Assembly: GCA_942491525.1 (NCBI GenBank)
Contig: CALOBW010000056.1
Coordinates: forward strand, 310,001 to 374,000
Source: CAYWBU01 sp942491525
GTDB taxonomy: Bacteria; Desulfobacterota; Desulfomonilia; UBA1062
Length of the DNA: 64,000 nucleotides
Reading direction: 5' to 3'
A program made the translations under genes and the position numbers. Below are positions 7,488 to 18,246 of this stretch, one piece after another (position 1 is the stretch's first letter; every line of letters starts with the position of its first letter). The notes under the pieces were generated by a model. That model was not told the origin of the DNA. It saw only the letters and a list, made by a program, of their open reading frames with translations, and made no database searches.

Positions 7488-8360
7488 ATGAAGATTGATC
7501 TGCACATGCACTCCCGTGAGGGGTCCGACGGCCGCTGGCCGCTGAAGGATATCTTTGCCGAAGCAGTTCGCAGAGGCATCGATTTGATCTCGGTTACCGA
7601 TCATGACTCGATCGTGATGCAGGCCGAGGCGCGTCAATTGGCGCACTCCTGCGGCATGCGCTACCTGACCGGCGTCGAGCTCAATGTGACCTGCAGTTAC
7701 GCCCCCTACCGTGACGGCAAACCCTTCGCGCTCGACTTTCTGGGCTACGGCTTTGACATTCAGAATGAAGCCCTGATTGCCAAGCTGGATGAGCTGCGCT
7801 CTTTCCGCGAACAGCGGGCGCGCACGATTCTGGAGAATCTGAATGTTGAGTTTGCAGCCGAAGGCCTGCGCCTCTTTAGCGAGGATGACCTGGAGGCGAT
7901 TCAGGAGAAGGTTGACGGCGCCTTCGGCCGGCCCCACATTGCCAACTATCTGGTCAGCCAGGGCATCGTTAAGGATAAGCAGGAGGCCTTCGACAAATAT
8001 CTGGTCAAGTGCAACGTGGACAAGCTGCCGCTGAGCCTGGCGGAGGCGTCCGGCCTGATCCGCGGCGCCGGCGGCAAGCTCTTCCTGGCCCATCCGTCCG
8101 ATCCCAACGGCACTTCGCTCAAGGTGATCAGCGATGATTTCAAAGAGCAGCAGAAGGTCATTGAGGGCATGCTGGAGCAGATTGACGGCATTGAGTGCTG
8201 GCACTCGCGTTTGACGCCGGCGGCTTCTCGTGCCTATAAGAGTTTTGCCGACGAGCACGGCCTGCTGGTCAGTGGCGGCAGTGACTGCCATCAGCAGCCG
8301 CTCCTGCTCGGTCAAGTGGATGTGCCGGCGATTGTTGCTGAGCAGTTTATCAATTATTGA
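7488..8360 (+). CDS. PHP domain phosphoesterase
   Basis: A 290-residue PHP-family metal-dependent phosphoesterase. Metal ligands are visible in MKIDLHMHSREGSDG at the N-terminus, VTDHDS (near residue 38), the Glu of TGVELNV (near 66), FLAHPSDP (near 200) and SGGSDCHQ (near 265). Relatives of the TrpH/YciV group cleave nucleoside 3',5'-bisphosphates or short RNAs; the substrate here is not known. The ATG at 7488 has GGGAGG six bases upstream, so the longer reading from 7470 (TTG) is rejected. It sits between the two halves of a usually fused kinase pair. Confidence 0.85.
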   Translation: MKIDLHMHSREGSDGRWPLKDIFAEAVRRGIDLISVTDHDSIVMQAEARQLAHSCGMRYLTGVELNVTCSYAPYRDGKPFALDFLGYGFDIQNEALIAKLDELRSFREQRARTILENLNVEFAAEGLRLFSEDDLEAIQEKVDGAFGRPHIANYLVSQGIVKDKQEAFDKYLVKCNVDKLPLSLAEASGLIRGAGGKLFLAHPSDPNGTSLKVISDDFKEQQKVIEGMLEQIDGIECWHSRLTPAASRAYKSFADEHGLLVSGGSDCHQQPLLLGQVDVPAIVAEQFINY

Positions 8361-8370
8361 GGAGATTGAA

Positions 8371-8973
8371 ATGAGAGAACCATTTGCCACTTATGTTGAA
8401 GAGAACTATGCCAATGACACTGTTTTGATTGCCTGCGGACTGCCGGCCACCAACAAGACCGAGACCATGGAGGTTGTGGCGCGTCTCAAGGGCCACAAGA
8501 TCCTGCGCACCGACCTGATCCGCAAGGAGGTCCTCAAGGACGAGGATATCTTTGATGAGAAGGAGGCCGCCAATATGAATAAGCGCCAGCTGGTCTATGA
8601 TAAGATGTTCGAGGTTGCCAGCGATCTGGCCGCCGAGGACCGCGGCGTGATCCTGGATGCCACCTTTGTCTCCCAGAAGCTGCGCCGCCGGGCCGCCGAA
8701 GTGGCCGCCAAGAATAATAAGACCTTCATCATCCAGCAGACCAGCTGCTCGGAAGCCTACTCGCTGGACAAGATCTCCAAGCGCAGCAAGGAGAACTATG
8801 AGTCCAACGCCCTGACCCCGGTGGCCTACTACAACAACAAGGAGAAGTTTGACGCCGTCGACCTGGATGACCTCAAAGGACTCTTCCCGGATCTCAGAAT
8901 CGTGCATCTGACCATCGAGACCGAGTCGGATGATGAGACCGGCTGGTACGTGATTGAGCGCGTTGAGCGCTGA
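8371..8973 (+). CDS. P-loop kinase (COG0645-like) with altered Walker A
   Basis: A 200-residue AAA-type P-loop kinase of the group usually fused to the C-terminus of COG2187 proteins. The phosphate-binding loop reads GLPATNKTETM (about residues 23-33): the second Gly of GxxxxGK[ST] is Asn, while Lys and Thr are kept. A Walker-B-like segment GVILDATFVS follows near residue 92. The start ATG at 8371 has GGAG upstream and lies 10 bases after the PHP stop. Substrate is unknown. Sequence before 8371 in the same frame overlaps the PHP gene and is not coding. Confidence 0.78.
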   Translation: MREPFATYVEENYANDTVLIACGLPATNKTETMEVVARLKGHKILRTDLIRKEVLKDEDIFDEKEAANMNKRQLVYDKMFEVASDLAAEDRGVILDATFVSQKLRRRAAEVAAKNNKTFIIQQTSCSEAYSLDKISKRSKENYESNALTPVAYYNNKEKFDAVDLDDLKGLFPDLRIVHLTIETESDDETGWYVIERVER

Positions 8974-9033
8974 GCCTAAATTTTAGCGTCGGCTCTGACG
9001 ATAGTAAAATAAAATCGATTTAAGGACTTTTAA

Positions 9034-9828
9034 ATGAAGAGACGTTTGGCATGTATGGCTTTGCTGTTGGTTATGGCGGGCTGCGCCACGGCCACATTTG
9101 AGGATAACCGGGAAGTTTCGCGCTCCATGGTGCGCCTGGCTGAGAATGAGCTGCGTCAGGGCGAGCTGAACAAGGCCCTGGTTGAGCTCACCAAGGCGGT
9201 GGAGATTAACCCCAAGGATTCGGAGGTGCACTACTTTCTGGCCGAGACCTACCGTCAGCTCAACAAGCTGGAGGATGCCCTGAAGCATATTGAGCTCTCC
9301 ATCCGCAATGCCAAGCATATCGGCCTGGAGCATCCGGGCATGGCCAGCGAGGCCTTCAACCTGAAAGGTCTGATCCTCTATCAGCAGGGTGAGATCGATC
9401 AGGCCATCAAGGCCTTCGAGGACTCCCTCAACGATGATCTCTACGCTACGCCTGAATATTCGCTCTTCAACATGGGCAACATCTACTATTCGCAGAAGAG
9501 GGTTGCCGAGGCCCGCAATGTATATGAGCAGGCCCTGCAGCGTAATCCGCACTATGCGCCGGCCTGGCACGCCATGGGCGTGATCCAGCATGACGAGGGC
9601 AACTACGACGCGGCCCGCTATGCCTTCCAGAAGGCCATTCTGGAGCATCCCAACTATGCCGAGGCCCACTGGAGCCTGGCCATGCTGAGCATCAAGGTTG
9701 GCGATAACAAGACCTCCGTCCAGCACTTCCAGGAGGTTATCCGCCTGGATCCAGACAATCTGCGCGGGCTGAAGGGCATGGCCGAGGATCAGCTGACACG
9801 GCTGAGAAACGAGTCGAGGGGCTGGTAA
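9034..9828 (+). CDS. PilF-like TPR lipoprotein
   Basis: A 264-residue lipoprotein with a signal peptide ending in the lipobox VMAGC (Cys near residue 18). Five or six TPR units follow (about residues 30-250), with typical A...Y..AL..NP spacing, for example near residue 170 (VYEQALQRNPHYAPAW). Length and layout fit PilF/PilW-type pilotins that help assemble the type IV pilus secretin, although many TPR lipoproteins have other jobs. Its stop codon overlaps the start of the PilZ gene (TAATG), so the two are translationally coupled, which strengthens the pilus/motility reading. Confidence 0.75.
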   Translation: MKRRLACMALLLVMAGCATATFEDNREVSRSMVRLAENELRQGELNKALVELTKAVEINPKDSEVHYFLAETYRQLNKLEDALKHIELSIRNAKHIGLEHPGMASEAFNLKGLILYQQGEIDQAIKAFEDSLNDDLYATPEYSLFNMGNIYYSQKRVAEARNVYEQALQRNPHYAPAWHAMGVIQHDEGNYDAARYAFQKAILEHPNYAEAHWSLAMLSIKVGDNKTSVQHFQEVIRLDPDNLRGLKGMAEDQLTRLRNESRGW

Positions 9829-10917
9829 TGGAAGGGCCCATCGCCTGGTTCTCAGAAGATGTGGCCACCGATCTGGCCCTGCGTGACAAGGATCTGCCCT
9901 GCAAGGTCATGGACCTCAATCAGCTGGTCTATGAACTGCTCAAACATGGGCAGCCCAATGACATTGTTGTGCTGCCCTTCTTCAATAAGTTTCTGGATAT
10001 CGCCAAGCATATCCGTGAGCGCGGCATCAACGGTCCCATCGTGATCTACAGCCGCGGCGACGCCATGATCATGAATCTGCTCGATCTGGCGGCCCAGGGG
10101 GTTGTCTGCCTGGACTCGGAGCGCTTCTCGAAGCCCATGGTGCTGGGATTCCTGCACTTTCTGCTGCGCAATCAGAGCCTGATGGCGCTGCCCGACAAGG
10201 CCAAGGATGAGACCAAGGTCTACGGCTCGCGCCCGCCCCAGGATGAGCAGGGCATCAAGGAGCTCTTCATGAACATCATGCACCGCCGCGTCAAGCCGGT
10301 GCTGACCTGTCAGTTCCGTCCCAGCCTGCCGACCCTGACCGTGACCTGCGAGGTGATTCAGATGGTGGGCGAGGTCGAGACCAAGCTGGTGCTGGACAAG
10401 TTTGAGCCGCCCGAGTTCGTGGGGCTCTACAAGCAGATGGCCAACAACAAGCCCATCTCCGGTTTTGTGACCGTGGTCAATGATGATAATGAAGAGCAGT
10501 CCATGGGTTTTGACTTCCATGTGACCTCGGCGGTCAAGGGCAAGATGACCGTGCTGCTGCCGCCGGCCGTTTTTGAGCAGAAGCGCAAGTTTTTCCGGGT
10601 CGAGCCGGACAAGAATGAGCCGGTCACCATGCACCTCAGGAGTGATGCCGGGACAATGACTTTTGGCGTGGCCGATATCTCGGAAGGCGGCATGGGCTTT
10701 GACATCAGCTACAACGGCCTTGAAAAGGGCAAGTCCTATCCGGTGGCGGTCGAGCTTGGCGGCCAGCGCATGATCATGGGCGAGGCTGAGATTGTCTTCA
10801 AGGGCTCACCCAAGAACGGGCTGACCACCTACGGCATCTCGACCGAGTTGAACGCCCCCGACCTGCAGCAGCTCAGGCACTATGTCTACAAGCGCCAGGC
10901 CGGCATTTTGGCGGCCC

Positions 10918-10937
<20 letters not shown>
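9828..10937 (+). CDS. Pseudo-receiver + PilZ c-di-GMP effector
   Basis: The 369-residue protein has a receiver-like N-terminal domain (about residues 1-120), a middle region (about 140-245) resembling the YcgR-N fold in position, and a C-terminal PilZ domain (about 245-345). The PilZ c-di-GMP motifs are present: KRKFFRV near residue 248 and DISEGGMGF near residue 281. In the receiver-like part the phospho-acceptor position reads DIVVLPFFNKF, so the Asp is missing, while a KP pair persists near residue 104. It would sense c-di-GMP and not phosphorylation. It overlaps the PilF-like gene at its start and mnmG (convergent) by 20 bases at its end. Confidence 0.8.
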
Positions 10938-12756
<1,819 letters not shown>

Positions 12757-12794
12757 GGCTATCCCCTAGAGCAAAACGGGAAGGTATTCAAGGG

Positions 12795-13556
12795 TTACTC
12801 TTTGCCCTTCTCGATAATCTTGCGCATGCGGCCGCGCACATCGGCGTTGGAGCTGATCAGCAGGGCCGACATCTCGATCTCATACTCGAGGGCGCTCTTG
12901 GTGTTGAGGCGCGGCACCACGTCGAAGGAGCGCTTGAGCATGCGCACGGCCTCGGGCGGGCGTTTGGCCAGCTGACGGGCCCACTCCAGGGTTTTGGCCT
13001 CAAATTCGTCCGGGCCGACCACGCGGTTGATCAGGCCGATGTCATAGGCCTTCTGGGCGCCGATGGGATCGCCGCGCAGGGCCAGCTCCTTGGTGCGGGT
13101 CAGGCCGATACGGCTCAGCATGGGGGTCAGGATCGGGTTGAGGCCCATCTTGATCTCGGGGTGCGAGAAGATGGCCGCCTCGGAGCAGATGATCAGGTCG
13201 CCCATCAGGGCCAGGTTGAAGCCGCCGCCCATGGCGATGCCGTCCACGGCGCAGAGCAGGATGCCGTCATAGTCCATGATCTTGGTGTAGACGGCCACGG
13301 TCAGTTCGCCGTAGCGGGCCACCTTGCCGTTCTCCTCGGTGGTGACGGCCTTGAGGTTCATGCCGGCCGAGAAGCACTTCTTGCCGCCGGTCAGCACGGC
13401 CACGCGGATCTGCTCGTTTTCGGGCAGCAGGTGGGCGAAGACGTGGTAGAGCTCATTTAGCATGGTGAAGGAGAGGATGTTGTAGCGCTCTTCGCGGTTC
13501 ATGTGGATAAAGGCAATGTTGTCCTCAATGGTGACCTGCAGGGCTTTGTATTCCAT
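12795..13556 (-). CDS. Crotonase-superfamily protein (enoyl-CoA hydratase/isomerase)
   Basis: A 253-residue crotonase. The first oxyanion-hole segment is FSAGMNLKAV (near residue 62) and the second is GIAMGGGFNLALMGD (near 105). One catalytic Glu is kept in SHPEIKMG (near 133), but the other position, normally Glu in GGG.E, is Asn (GGGFN). Hydratases need both Glu residues, so an isomerase or other CoA chemistry is more likely. No other fatty-acid gene is nearby. The gene lies 38 bases upstream of mnmG on the same strand. Confidence 0.85.
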   Translation of the reverse strand: MEYKALQVTIEDNIAFIHMNREERYNILSFTMLNELYHVFAHLLPENEQIRVAVLTGGKKCFSAGMNLKAVTTEENGKVARYGELTVAVYTKIMDYDGILLCAVDGIAMGGGFNLALMGDLIICSEAAIFSHPEIKMGLNPILTPMLSRIGLTRTKELALRGDPIGAQKAYDIGLINRVVGPDEFEAKTLEWARQLAKRPPEAVRMLKRSFDVVPRLNTKSALEYEIEMSALLISSNADVRGRMRKIIEKGKE

Positions 13557-13623
13557 GGGCTCTCCTTCAGTAAATGTGGCTAAATACTACTGATATGCCG
13601 GGCGTGTGTCAATCGAAGGATAG

Positions 13624-13644
13624 CCTCCCCCAAGATGGGGGAGG
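13624..13644 (-). terminator. Hairpin after methyltransferase gene
   Basis: CCTCCCCCA and TGGGGGAGG form a 9-bp stem with a 3-nt loop, 12 bases beyond the stop of the minus-strand gene at 13657. No T-tract follows, so termination is only probable. Confidence 0.45.
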
Positions 13645-13656
13645 CGCATGGATGTT

Positions 13657-14460
13657 TTAGGCGCAGGCTCGGGCTTCGGCGGCCTTGGGGGTGCCGATCA
13701 GATAGGTGATTTTGATGCCGGCCATGTCACCCTTCTGGATACCGCTCTGCCAGTCGTAGTTCTCGTGGTTCTCGACTCGGCTGACCAGTTCCATGAGCTC
13801 GGCAGGGTCGTAGGCCCGCAGGTTGGAGCCGGTGCCGTCCCAGATGCAGAGCAGCGGGATGACCGGGATGTAGGTCAGCAGCAGGCGCAACCAGCTGAAG
13901 GGCTTCATGCGCGGGGCCATGAAGATCTGGCCGATGGGCCCGCCCAGCATGACCTGCAAAAAGGCCGACGGGGTGCGGTTGGAGAGCTCGAAGATGCCGA
14001 TTGAGGCCCGCTTGTTGACCGTGTCCTGCAGGATCTGGGTCGCCAGCTGGGGCGGGAAGTGGTGGAAGGCCGAGAAGATGGTGCGGAAGCCCTCAATGGC
14101 TTCGGGCACATCCGTGGCATCGACCGGTTTGGCATGGAAACCGACCTTGCCAACCGTCTCCTGCTGCATGCGCTTGAAGGCCGGGATGTTGGGATACTTG
14201 TCGCTCAGGGTGACGGTCACCTCATGGTCCAGGTCGCTCAAGGCCTGCTGAATCTGGGCCAGGGGGCCGGAGCCGCCCGAGCAGAGATCGATGATGGTGT
14301 TGTGTCCGCTCTTGAGCATGGCGCTCTTCAAGAGCGGCGCGATGCAGTTGTAGAGTTTGAACTGGATCATGTTCTGATGGTAGACATCGGTCATGAAGTT
14401 GCGCAGGGTGGTGGGGAACCAGTCGTAATCTTCAAATTCGATTGCTTGAAAACGTTTCAT
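13657..14460 (-). CDS. Class I SAM-dependent methyltransferase
   Basis: A 267-residue protein with a Rossmann methyltransferase core. Motif I is IIDLCSGGSGP (near residue 56), the acidic residue after strand 2 is in TLSDKYPN (near 86), and FSAFHHFPP (near 131) is the usual post-IV region. Residues 175-195 are hydrophobic (LRLLLTYIPVIPLL) and may insert in or touch the membrane. Substrate is unknown. Start ATG at 14460 has GGAGG eight to ten bases upstream. It is separated from the crotonase gene by a hairpin, so it is likely its own unit. Confidence 0.8.
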   Translation of the reverse strand: MKRFQAIEFEDYDWFPTTLRNFMTDVYHQNMIQFKLYNCIAPLLKSAMLKSGHNTIIDLCSGGSGPLAQIQQALSDLDHEVTVTLSDKYPNIPAFKRMQQETVGKVGFHAKPVDATDVPEAIEGFRTIFSAFHHFPPQLATQILQDTVNKRASIGIFELSNRTPSAFLQVMLGGPIGQIFMAPRMKPFSWLRLLLTYIPVIPLLCIWDGTGSNLRAYDPAELMELVSRVENHENYDWQSGIQKGDMAGIKITYLIGTPKAAEARACA

Positions 14461-14588
14461 AGGTCTGAACCTCCGTTATTTGAGCCGAATATATCATTGG
14501 CGAATCCGGTTCGCAAATATTAATTGCGTAGCATGATTATTGTGGCCTGACCTTGAAAAGTTCTGGGAATATCTGATATTGGTGCAGA

Positions 14589-15896
14589 GTGGATGAATTA
14601 AGGGTATCGCAACTCAATCAGATAGCGCGCAACGTGCTCTCGACGACCTTCGGCCCGGAGATCTGGGTGGTGGGCGAAATTTCGGGCTTCAAGCGCCACT
14701 TCAAGTCGGGTCACTGCTACTTTGATCTGGTGGAGAAGGCTGAGGCCGACCAGTATATTGCCAAGATCAGCTGCGCCTTTTTCAGCAGCTCCATCCTGAA
14801 GTGGCAGCAGGAGCTGCGCCGGGCCGGTCTGGACCGCATGGAGCTGAATGACGGCATGGAGGTGCGGCTCAAGGCGCGCGTGGACATGTTTGTCAAGGAG
14901 GGGCGCTACCAGCTGATCGTGGCCGGCGTCGATCCGGGCTATACCCTGGGCGCCATCGCGCGCAAGCGGGCTCAAACGCTGGAAGAGCTCAAGAATGAGG
15001 GGCTGCTGGAGCTCAACAAGCAGTTGGCCATGCCGCGCCTGTCGCTGACCATCGGCCTGATCACCTCGGAGGGCTCGGCGGCCTACAATGATTTCATCTC
15101 CATCATCAGCGCCAGCGGCTACGCCTTCAAGGTTAACCTCTATGACGCCCATATGCAGGGCGTGGCCACCATCCCCGAGGTGGTGCGCGGCATCCGCTCG
15201 CTGCAGCACAACTCGGACGTGATCGTGATCACGCGTGGCGGCGGCTCCAAGAGCGACCTCTTCTACTTTGACGACATCAAGATCAGCCGGGCCATCGCCG
15301 GGAGTGCGGTGCCGGTCATCACCGGCATTGGCCATGAGATCGATCTTTCGGTGGCCGACATGGTGGCCCATAGCCACAGGGTGACGCCGACCGATACGGC
15401 CAATTTTCTGGTCGGGCTATTGGACGAGGTCTGGCAGAGTTTGGTTGATGCCAGGCGCATAATTATTGAGGACACCCACCTGCAGGTCAAGGCGGCCACG
15501 GACAGGCTCAACATGACGGCCAGCGTCTTCGGGCAGCTGGTTAACTCCAGCCTGGTGAGGCAGCAGGGGTTTTTAAGCCGGGTGGCGGCCGATCTGCGGT
15601 TGGCCTACGCCCAGCAGCAGGCGCGGCTCAATCAGAATCTGCTGCAGCAGCTCAACCGCTTGAAGCTGGCCGCCGGTCAGAGTTTGAGCCGTCAGCACGA
15701 GGGGCTCGGTCTGAAACAGCAGATCATCGAGCTGCTCAATCCGGCTGAACTTTTCAAACGCGGCTACAGCATCGCCCTGAATGCGGCCGGCCGGCCGCTG
15801 CGCTCGGTGGCGGATGTCAAGCCTGGCGAAGATCTGACCACCGTCCTCAGCGACGGCCGTATTATCAGTACAGTAAAGGAGCAGAACAATGGCTAA
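14589..15896 (+). CDS. xseA: Exodeoxyribonuclease VII large subunit
   Basis: The 435-residue catalytic subunit of the ssDNA exonuclease. An OB-fold N-terminal domain (about residues 1-100, with WVVGEISGFKRH and GHCYFDL) precedes the nuclease domain (TRGGGSKSDLFYFDD near residue 218 and PVITGIGHEIDLSVADMVA near 242) and a long helical region to the C-terminus. The GTG start at 14589 has no clear Shine-Dalgarno sequence; a weak TTGAAA/TATTGG pair ends seven bases before it, so leaderless initiation is possible. The end overlaps xseB by eight bases. Confidence 0.96.
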   Translation: MDELRVSQLNQIARNVLSTTFGPEIWVVGEISGFKRHFKSGHCYFDLVEKAEADQYIAKISCAFFSSSILKWQQELRRAGLDRMELNDGMEVRLKARVDMFVKEGRYQLIVAGVDPGYTLGAIARKRAQTLEELKNEGLLELNKQLAMPRLSLTIGLITSEGSAAYNDFISIISASGYAFKVNLYDAHMQGVATIPEVVRGIRSLQHNSDVIVITRGGGSKSDLFYFDDIKISRAIAGSAVPVITGIGHEIDLSVADMVAHSHRVTPTDTANFLVGLLDEVWQSLVDARRIIIEDTHLQVKAATDRLNMTASVFGQLVNSSLVRQQGFLSRVAADLRLAYAQQQARLNQNLLQQLNRLKLAAGQSLSRQHEGLGLKQQIIELLNPAELFKRGYSIALNAAGRPLRSVADVKPGEDLTTVLSDGRIISTVKEQNNG

Positions 15897-16086
15897 AAAA
15901 TATTCGGAAGTTTTGGGTGAACTTGAGGATGTGGTGGACAGAATGAACCGCGGCGAGGTGGCCATCGATGAGCTGGGCACAACCGTCAAGTCGGCCGCCA
16001 AGATGATTAAGTTCCTGAAGGATAAGCTCAAATCCACCGAGGTTGAGATTAACCAGATTTTGATGGATCTGGAGGATGAGGACTAG
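15889..16086 (+). CDS. xseB: Exodeoxyribonuclease VII small subunit
   Basis: A 65-residue helical protein of the XseB family, opening with YSEVLGELEDVVDRMNRGE and predicted to form two helices. Several copies bind one XseA and its coiled coil. It overlaps xseA by eight bases, and the start ATG has an AAGGAG Shine-Dalgarno sequence within the xseA end. The C-terminus is acidic. Confidence 0.93.
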   Translation: MAKKYSEVLGELEDVVDRMNRGEVAIDELGTTVKSAAKMIKFLKDKLKSTEVEINQILMDLEDED

Positions 16087-16104
16087 CCTCACCCTCCGTA
16101 CACG

Positions 16105-18015
16105 TTAAATTTTGCGTTGCAGTTTAAGCAGCGCAATGATTGGCCTGAGCACACTGCGGCTCAGGCTTTTCAGTATCGGGTCGTTGGCGATCAGGCGCGC
16201 CAGGGGCGGGCTGAGTCTGTAGTAGGTTTGGATAAAGATGCGGCCGGCTTTGGTCTGCTTGAGCACCTGGTCGCGGTAGCGGCGCAGGCTCAGGACTTCG
16301 GGCTCCATTGAGCTGCCGAAGGCGGCGGTGGCCACGAAGCAGCGCTGGTCGGTGGTGTCATTGGCGTAGATGGCTGTGGCATTTGCGATGTCTTCGGCGC
16401 TGACGGCGCTCTCCTTGGTGCTGGGCGGATTGAGGCTGATGTTCTGCTGCACGCGCTCGGGCATGGCGAAGATCAGGTCGACGTTACGGCTTAGATCATC
16501 GCCATACATTGTGTCCAGTTCATCTTTGGCCTGTGGATCGGCCTTGGCAACTTCATAGCCTGTGTCGTAGGCGTGTTCATGCATCTGGCAGCAGATGCGG
16601 CCGCAGCCGTTGCCGTCATCGATGATTCTGATGCGGCGCCATTCCATGGGGTATTCGGCCAGCGAGTTGGTGGTGATGTCCCAGTAGCCGCCGTTCTTCC
16701 TGGGCTTGCCCAGATCGAGGGTCTTGACGCCGAAGCTGGGCTCGATCAGGTTGTAGTGGGTGTGGCCGTGAATGTGGGCGATGACGTTGTCAAACTCCTG
16801 CAGGGTCTCGATGAACTGGTTGGGACCGATGTTGCCCGGGGGTGTCAGGAATGAGTCGGGGCCGTGGTGCGAGAAGACCATGACCAGCTTGTCCTGGTTG
16901 CTGAGTATTTCGCCTACCATCCACTCATACTGGGGCTTGTCGAGGGTACCCTGGGAGAGGCCGCCGATCATGCCGTCATTGTCAGCGAGGCATTTGGTCT
17001 GGCCCACGCCGTAGCGGTAGGCGTTCTTGTCGGCCCAGCTGCTGAAGTCGGCAAAGGTCTGCTCCAAGAGCTGGTCGATCAGCATTTGCGGATCGTTGCC
17101 GGCCTTGAGGTTGGCGGCCAGCTTAATAAGCTTGGCTGAATTCTCTTCGAGGTAGCCCTTGGTGATGCTCTTGCCCTGGGCATCACTCAGGCCCTCCAGC
17201 CAGTTGTCGTTGGTGGTGTTGAGCACGATGCAGTGGGTGTAGGGGTTGGGGCTGAAGCTGTAGTAGCCGTCAGAGCTCATGCCTTCAAAGCGGCTCCAGT
17301 ATGACTCGGTCTGGCTCCTTTGAACGGTATCGATATATTCGCCCAGGTCGGTGAGGTTGAAGTCCCACTGGGGATCAAACTGCTTGAGCAGATCCATGAA
17401 GCCGCCCAGCACCTCCTCTATGAAGCGGACGTTGAAGTTGCCGATGACCATGACGTCGTGGTTGCCCAGGGCCAGGTACCAGGGCATGTTGATGGCCTCG
17501 GGCTCGAGGGAGGGAACCTTAACTGTGCTCTGGTCGTTGGGTCGGGTGCCCTCCAGGGCTTTATAGGTTTGATCCGGATCGCTGCCGTCGGCGGCATCGA
17601 TCAGCCATTTGACCTCATGCTCCAGGGCGTTGTCGACCTGGTCGCCGGTTGAGATCAGGAAGCTCAGCTTTTCATTCTCGATCTCGGCGTTGATTGATTT
17701 GATGGTGGCCTCCCAGGTCTTGACCGAGAGGTGCTCCTGGGGGCGGGTTGCGGGCGAGGCGATGCTGTCGAGCGCCTTGGCTCTCAGCGGATTGGTGGTG
17801 TCGGTGATGTGGATATCGCTGACCTGGGCAAAGTTGAGCAGGTTGTAGGGAATGCCGCTGCCGCCGGTGGGGTTTACGCCCAGATCGGTTCTGACGGGAC
17901 AGACCTCGGCTGCCATCAAATTTAGTTTGGGGTTTAGTCCGATCGCCGCGCCGGCCATGCCGGATGTCTTGATGAAGCTGCGGCGGGTCATGCCAAGATT
18001 TGCTTTAGGTGCCAT
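16105..18015 (-). CDS. Tat-exported metallophosphoesterase with CFI-box C-terminus
   Basis: The 636-residue protein starts with a twin-arginine signal (MTRRSFIKTSG, about residues 9-19). A calcineurin-like phosphoesterase domain carries DIHITD (near 69), GDQVDN (near 123), GNHDVM (near 188), FSHHGPD (near 382) and IHGHTHYN (near 415). It resembles the TIGR03768 family in length and Tat export. The last 75 residues form a separate module, CFVATAAFGSSMEPEVLSLR then YYRLSPPLARLI, which matches the CFI-box C-terminal domain seen on exported bacterial proteins. Its function is unknown; surface attachment or processing is a guess. The start has AGGAGG six bases upstream. Confidence 0.85.
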   Translation of the reverse strand: MAPKANLGMTRRSFIKTSGMAGAAIGLNPKLNLMAAEVCPVRTDLGVNPTGGSGIPYNLLNFAQVSDIHITDTTNPLRAKALDSIASPATRPQEHLSVKTWEATIKSINAEIENEKLSFLISTGDQVDNALEHEVKWLIDAADGSDPDQTYKALEGTRPNDQSTVKVPSLEPEAINMPWYLALGNHDVMVIGNFNVRFIEEVLGGFMDLLKQFDPQWDFNLTDLGEYIDTVQRSQTESYWSRFEGMSSDGYYSFSPNPYTHCIVLNTTNDNWLEGLSDAQGKSITKGYLEENSAKLIKLAANLKAGNDPQMLIDQLLEQTFADFSSWADKNAYRYGVGQTKCLADNDGMIGGLSQGTLDKPQYEWMVGEILSNQDKLVMVFSHHGPDSFLTPPGNIGPNQFIETLQEFDNVIAHIHGHTHYNLIEPSFGVKTLDLGKPRKNGGYWDITTNSLAEYPMEWRRIRIIDDGNGCGRICCQMHEHAYDTGYEVAKADPQAKDELDTMYGDDLSRNVDLIFAMPERVQQNISLNPPSTKESAVSAEDIANATAIYANDTTDQRCFVATAAFGSSMEPEVLSLRRYRDQVLKQTKAGRIFIQTYYRLSPPLARLIANDPILKSLSRSVLRPIIALLKLQRKI

Positions 18016-18173
18016 GTGTTCCTCCTGGTGTATTAAATTAAAAACATTCTATGAGTATGATTTATAATTGGATATGCTGTCTGGTGCAATATCTTTTTGA
18101 TTTTTGGGGATTGAAAGTCATTCGATGCGCCTAATGTGTAAATTATGAGGATAACATCTGTGATGGATTCTGG

Positions 18174-18203
18174 TTCTGAGCACCGGCTTGCCTGATTTAT
18201 AAT
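18174..18203 (+). promoter_or_regulatory. Candidate promoter of aminotransferase-engB
   Basis: A perfect -10 TATAAT (18198-18203) has a weak -35 TTCTGA (18174-18179) 18 bases upstream, about 43 bases before the start codon. The rest of 18016-18240 is AT-rich with no gene seen. Confidence 0.4.
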
Positions 18204-18246
18204 AAAAGATCTCCCCATCAGGTTTGGGCTCTGCTATAGGGTGAGC

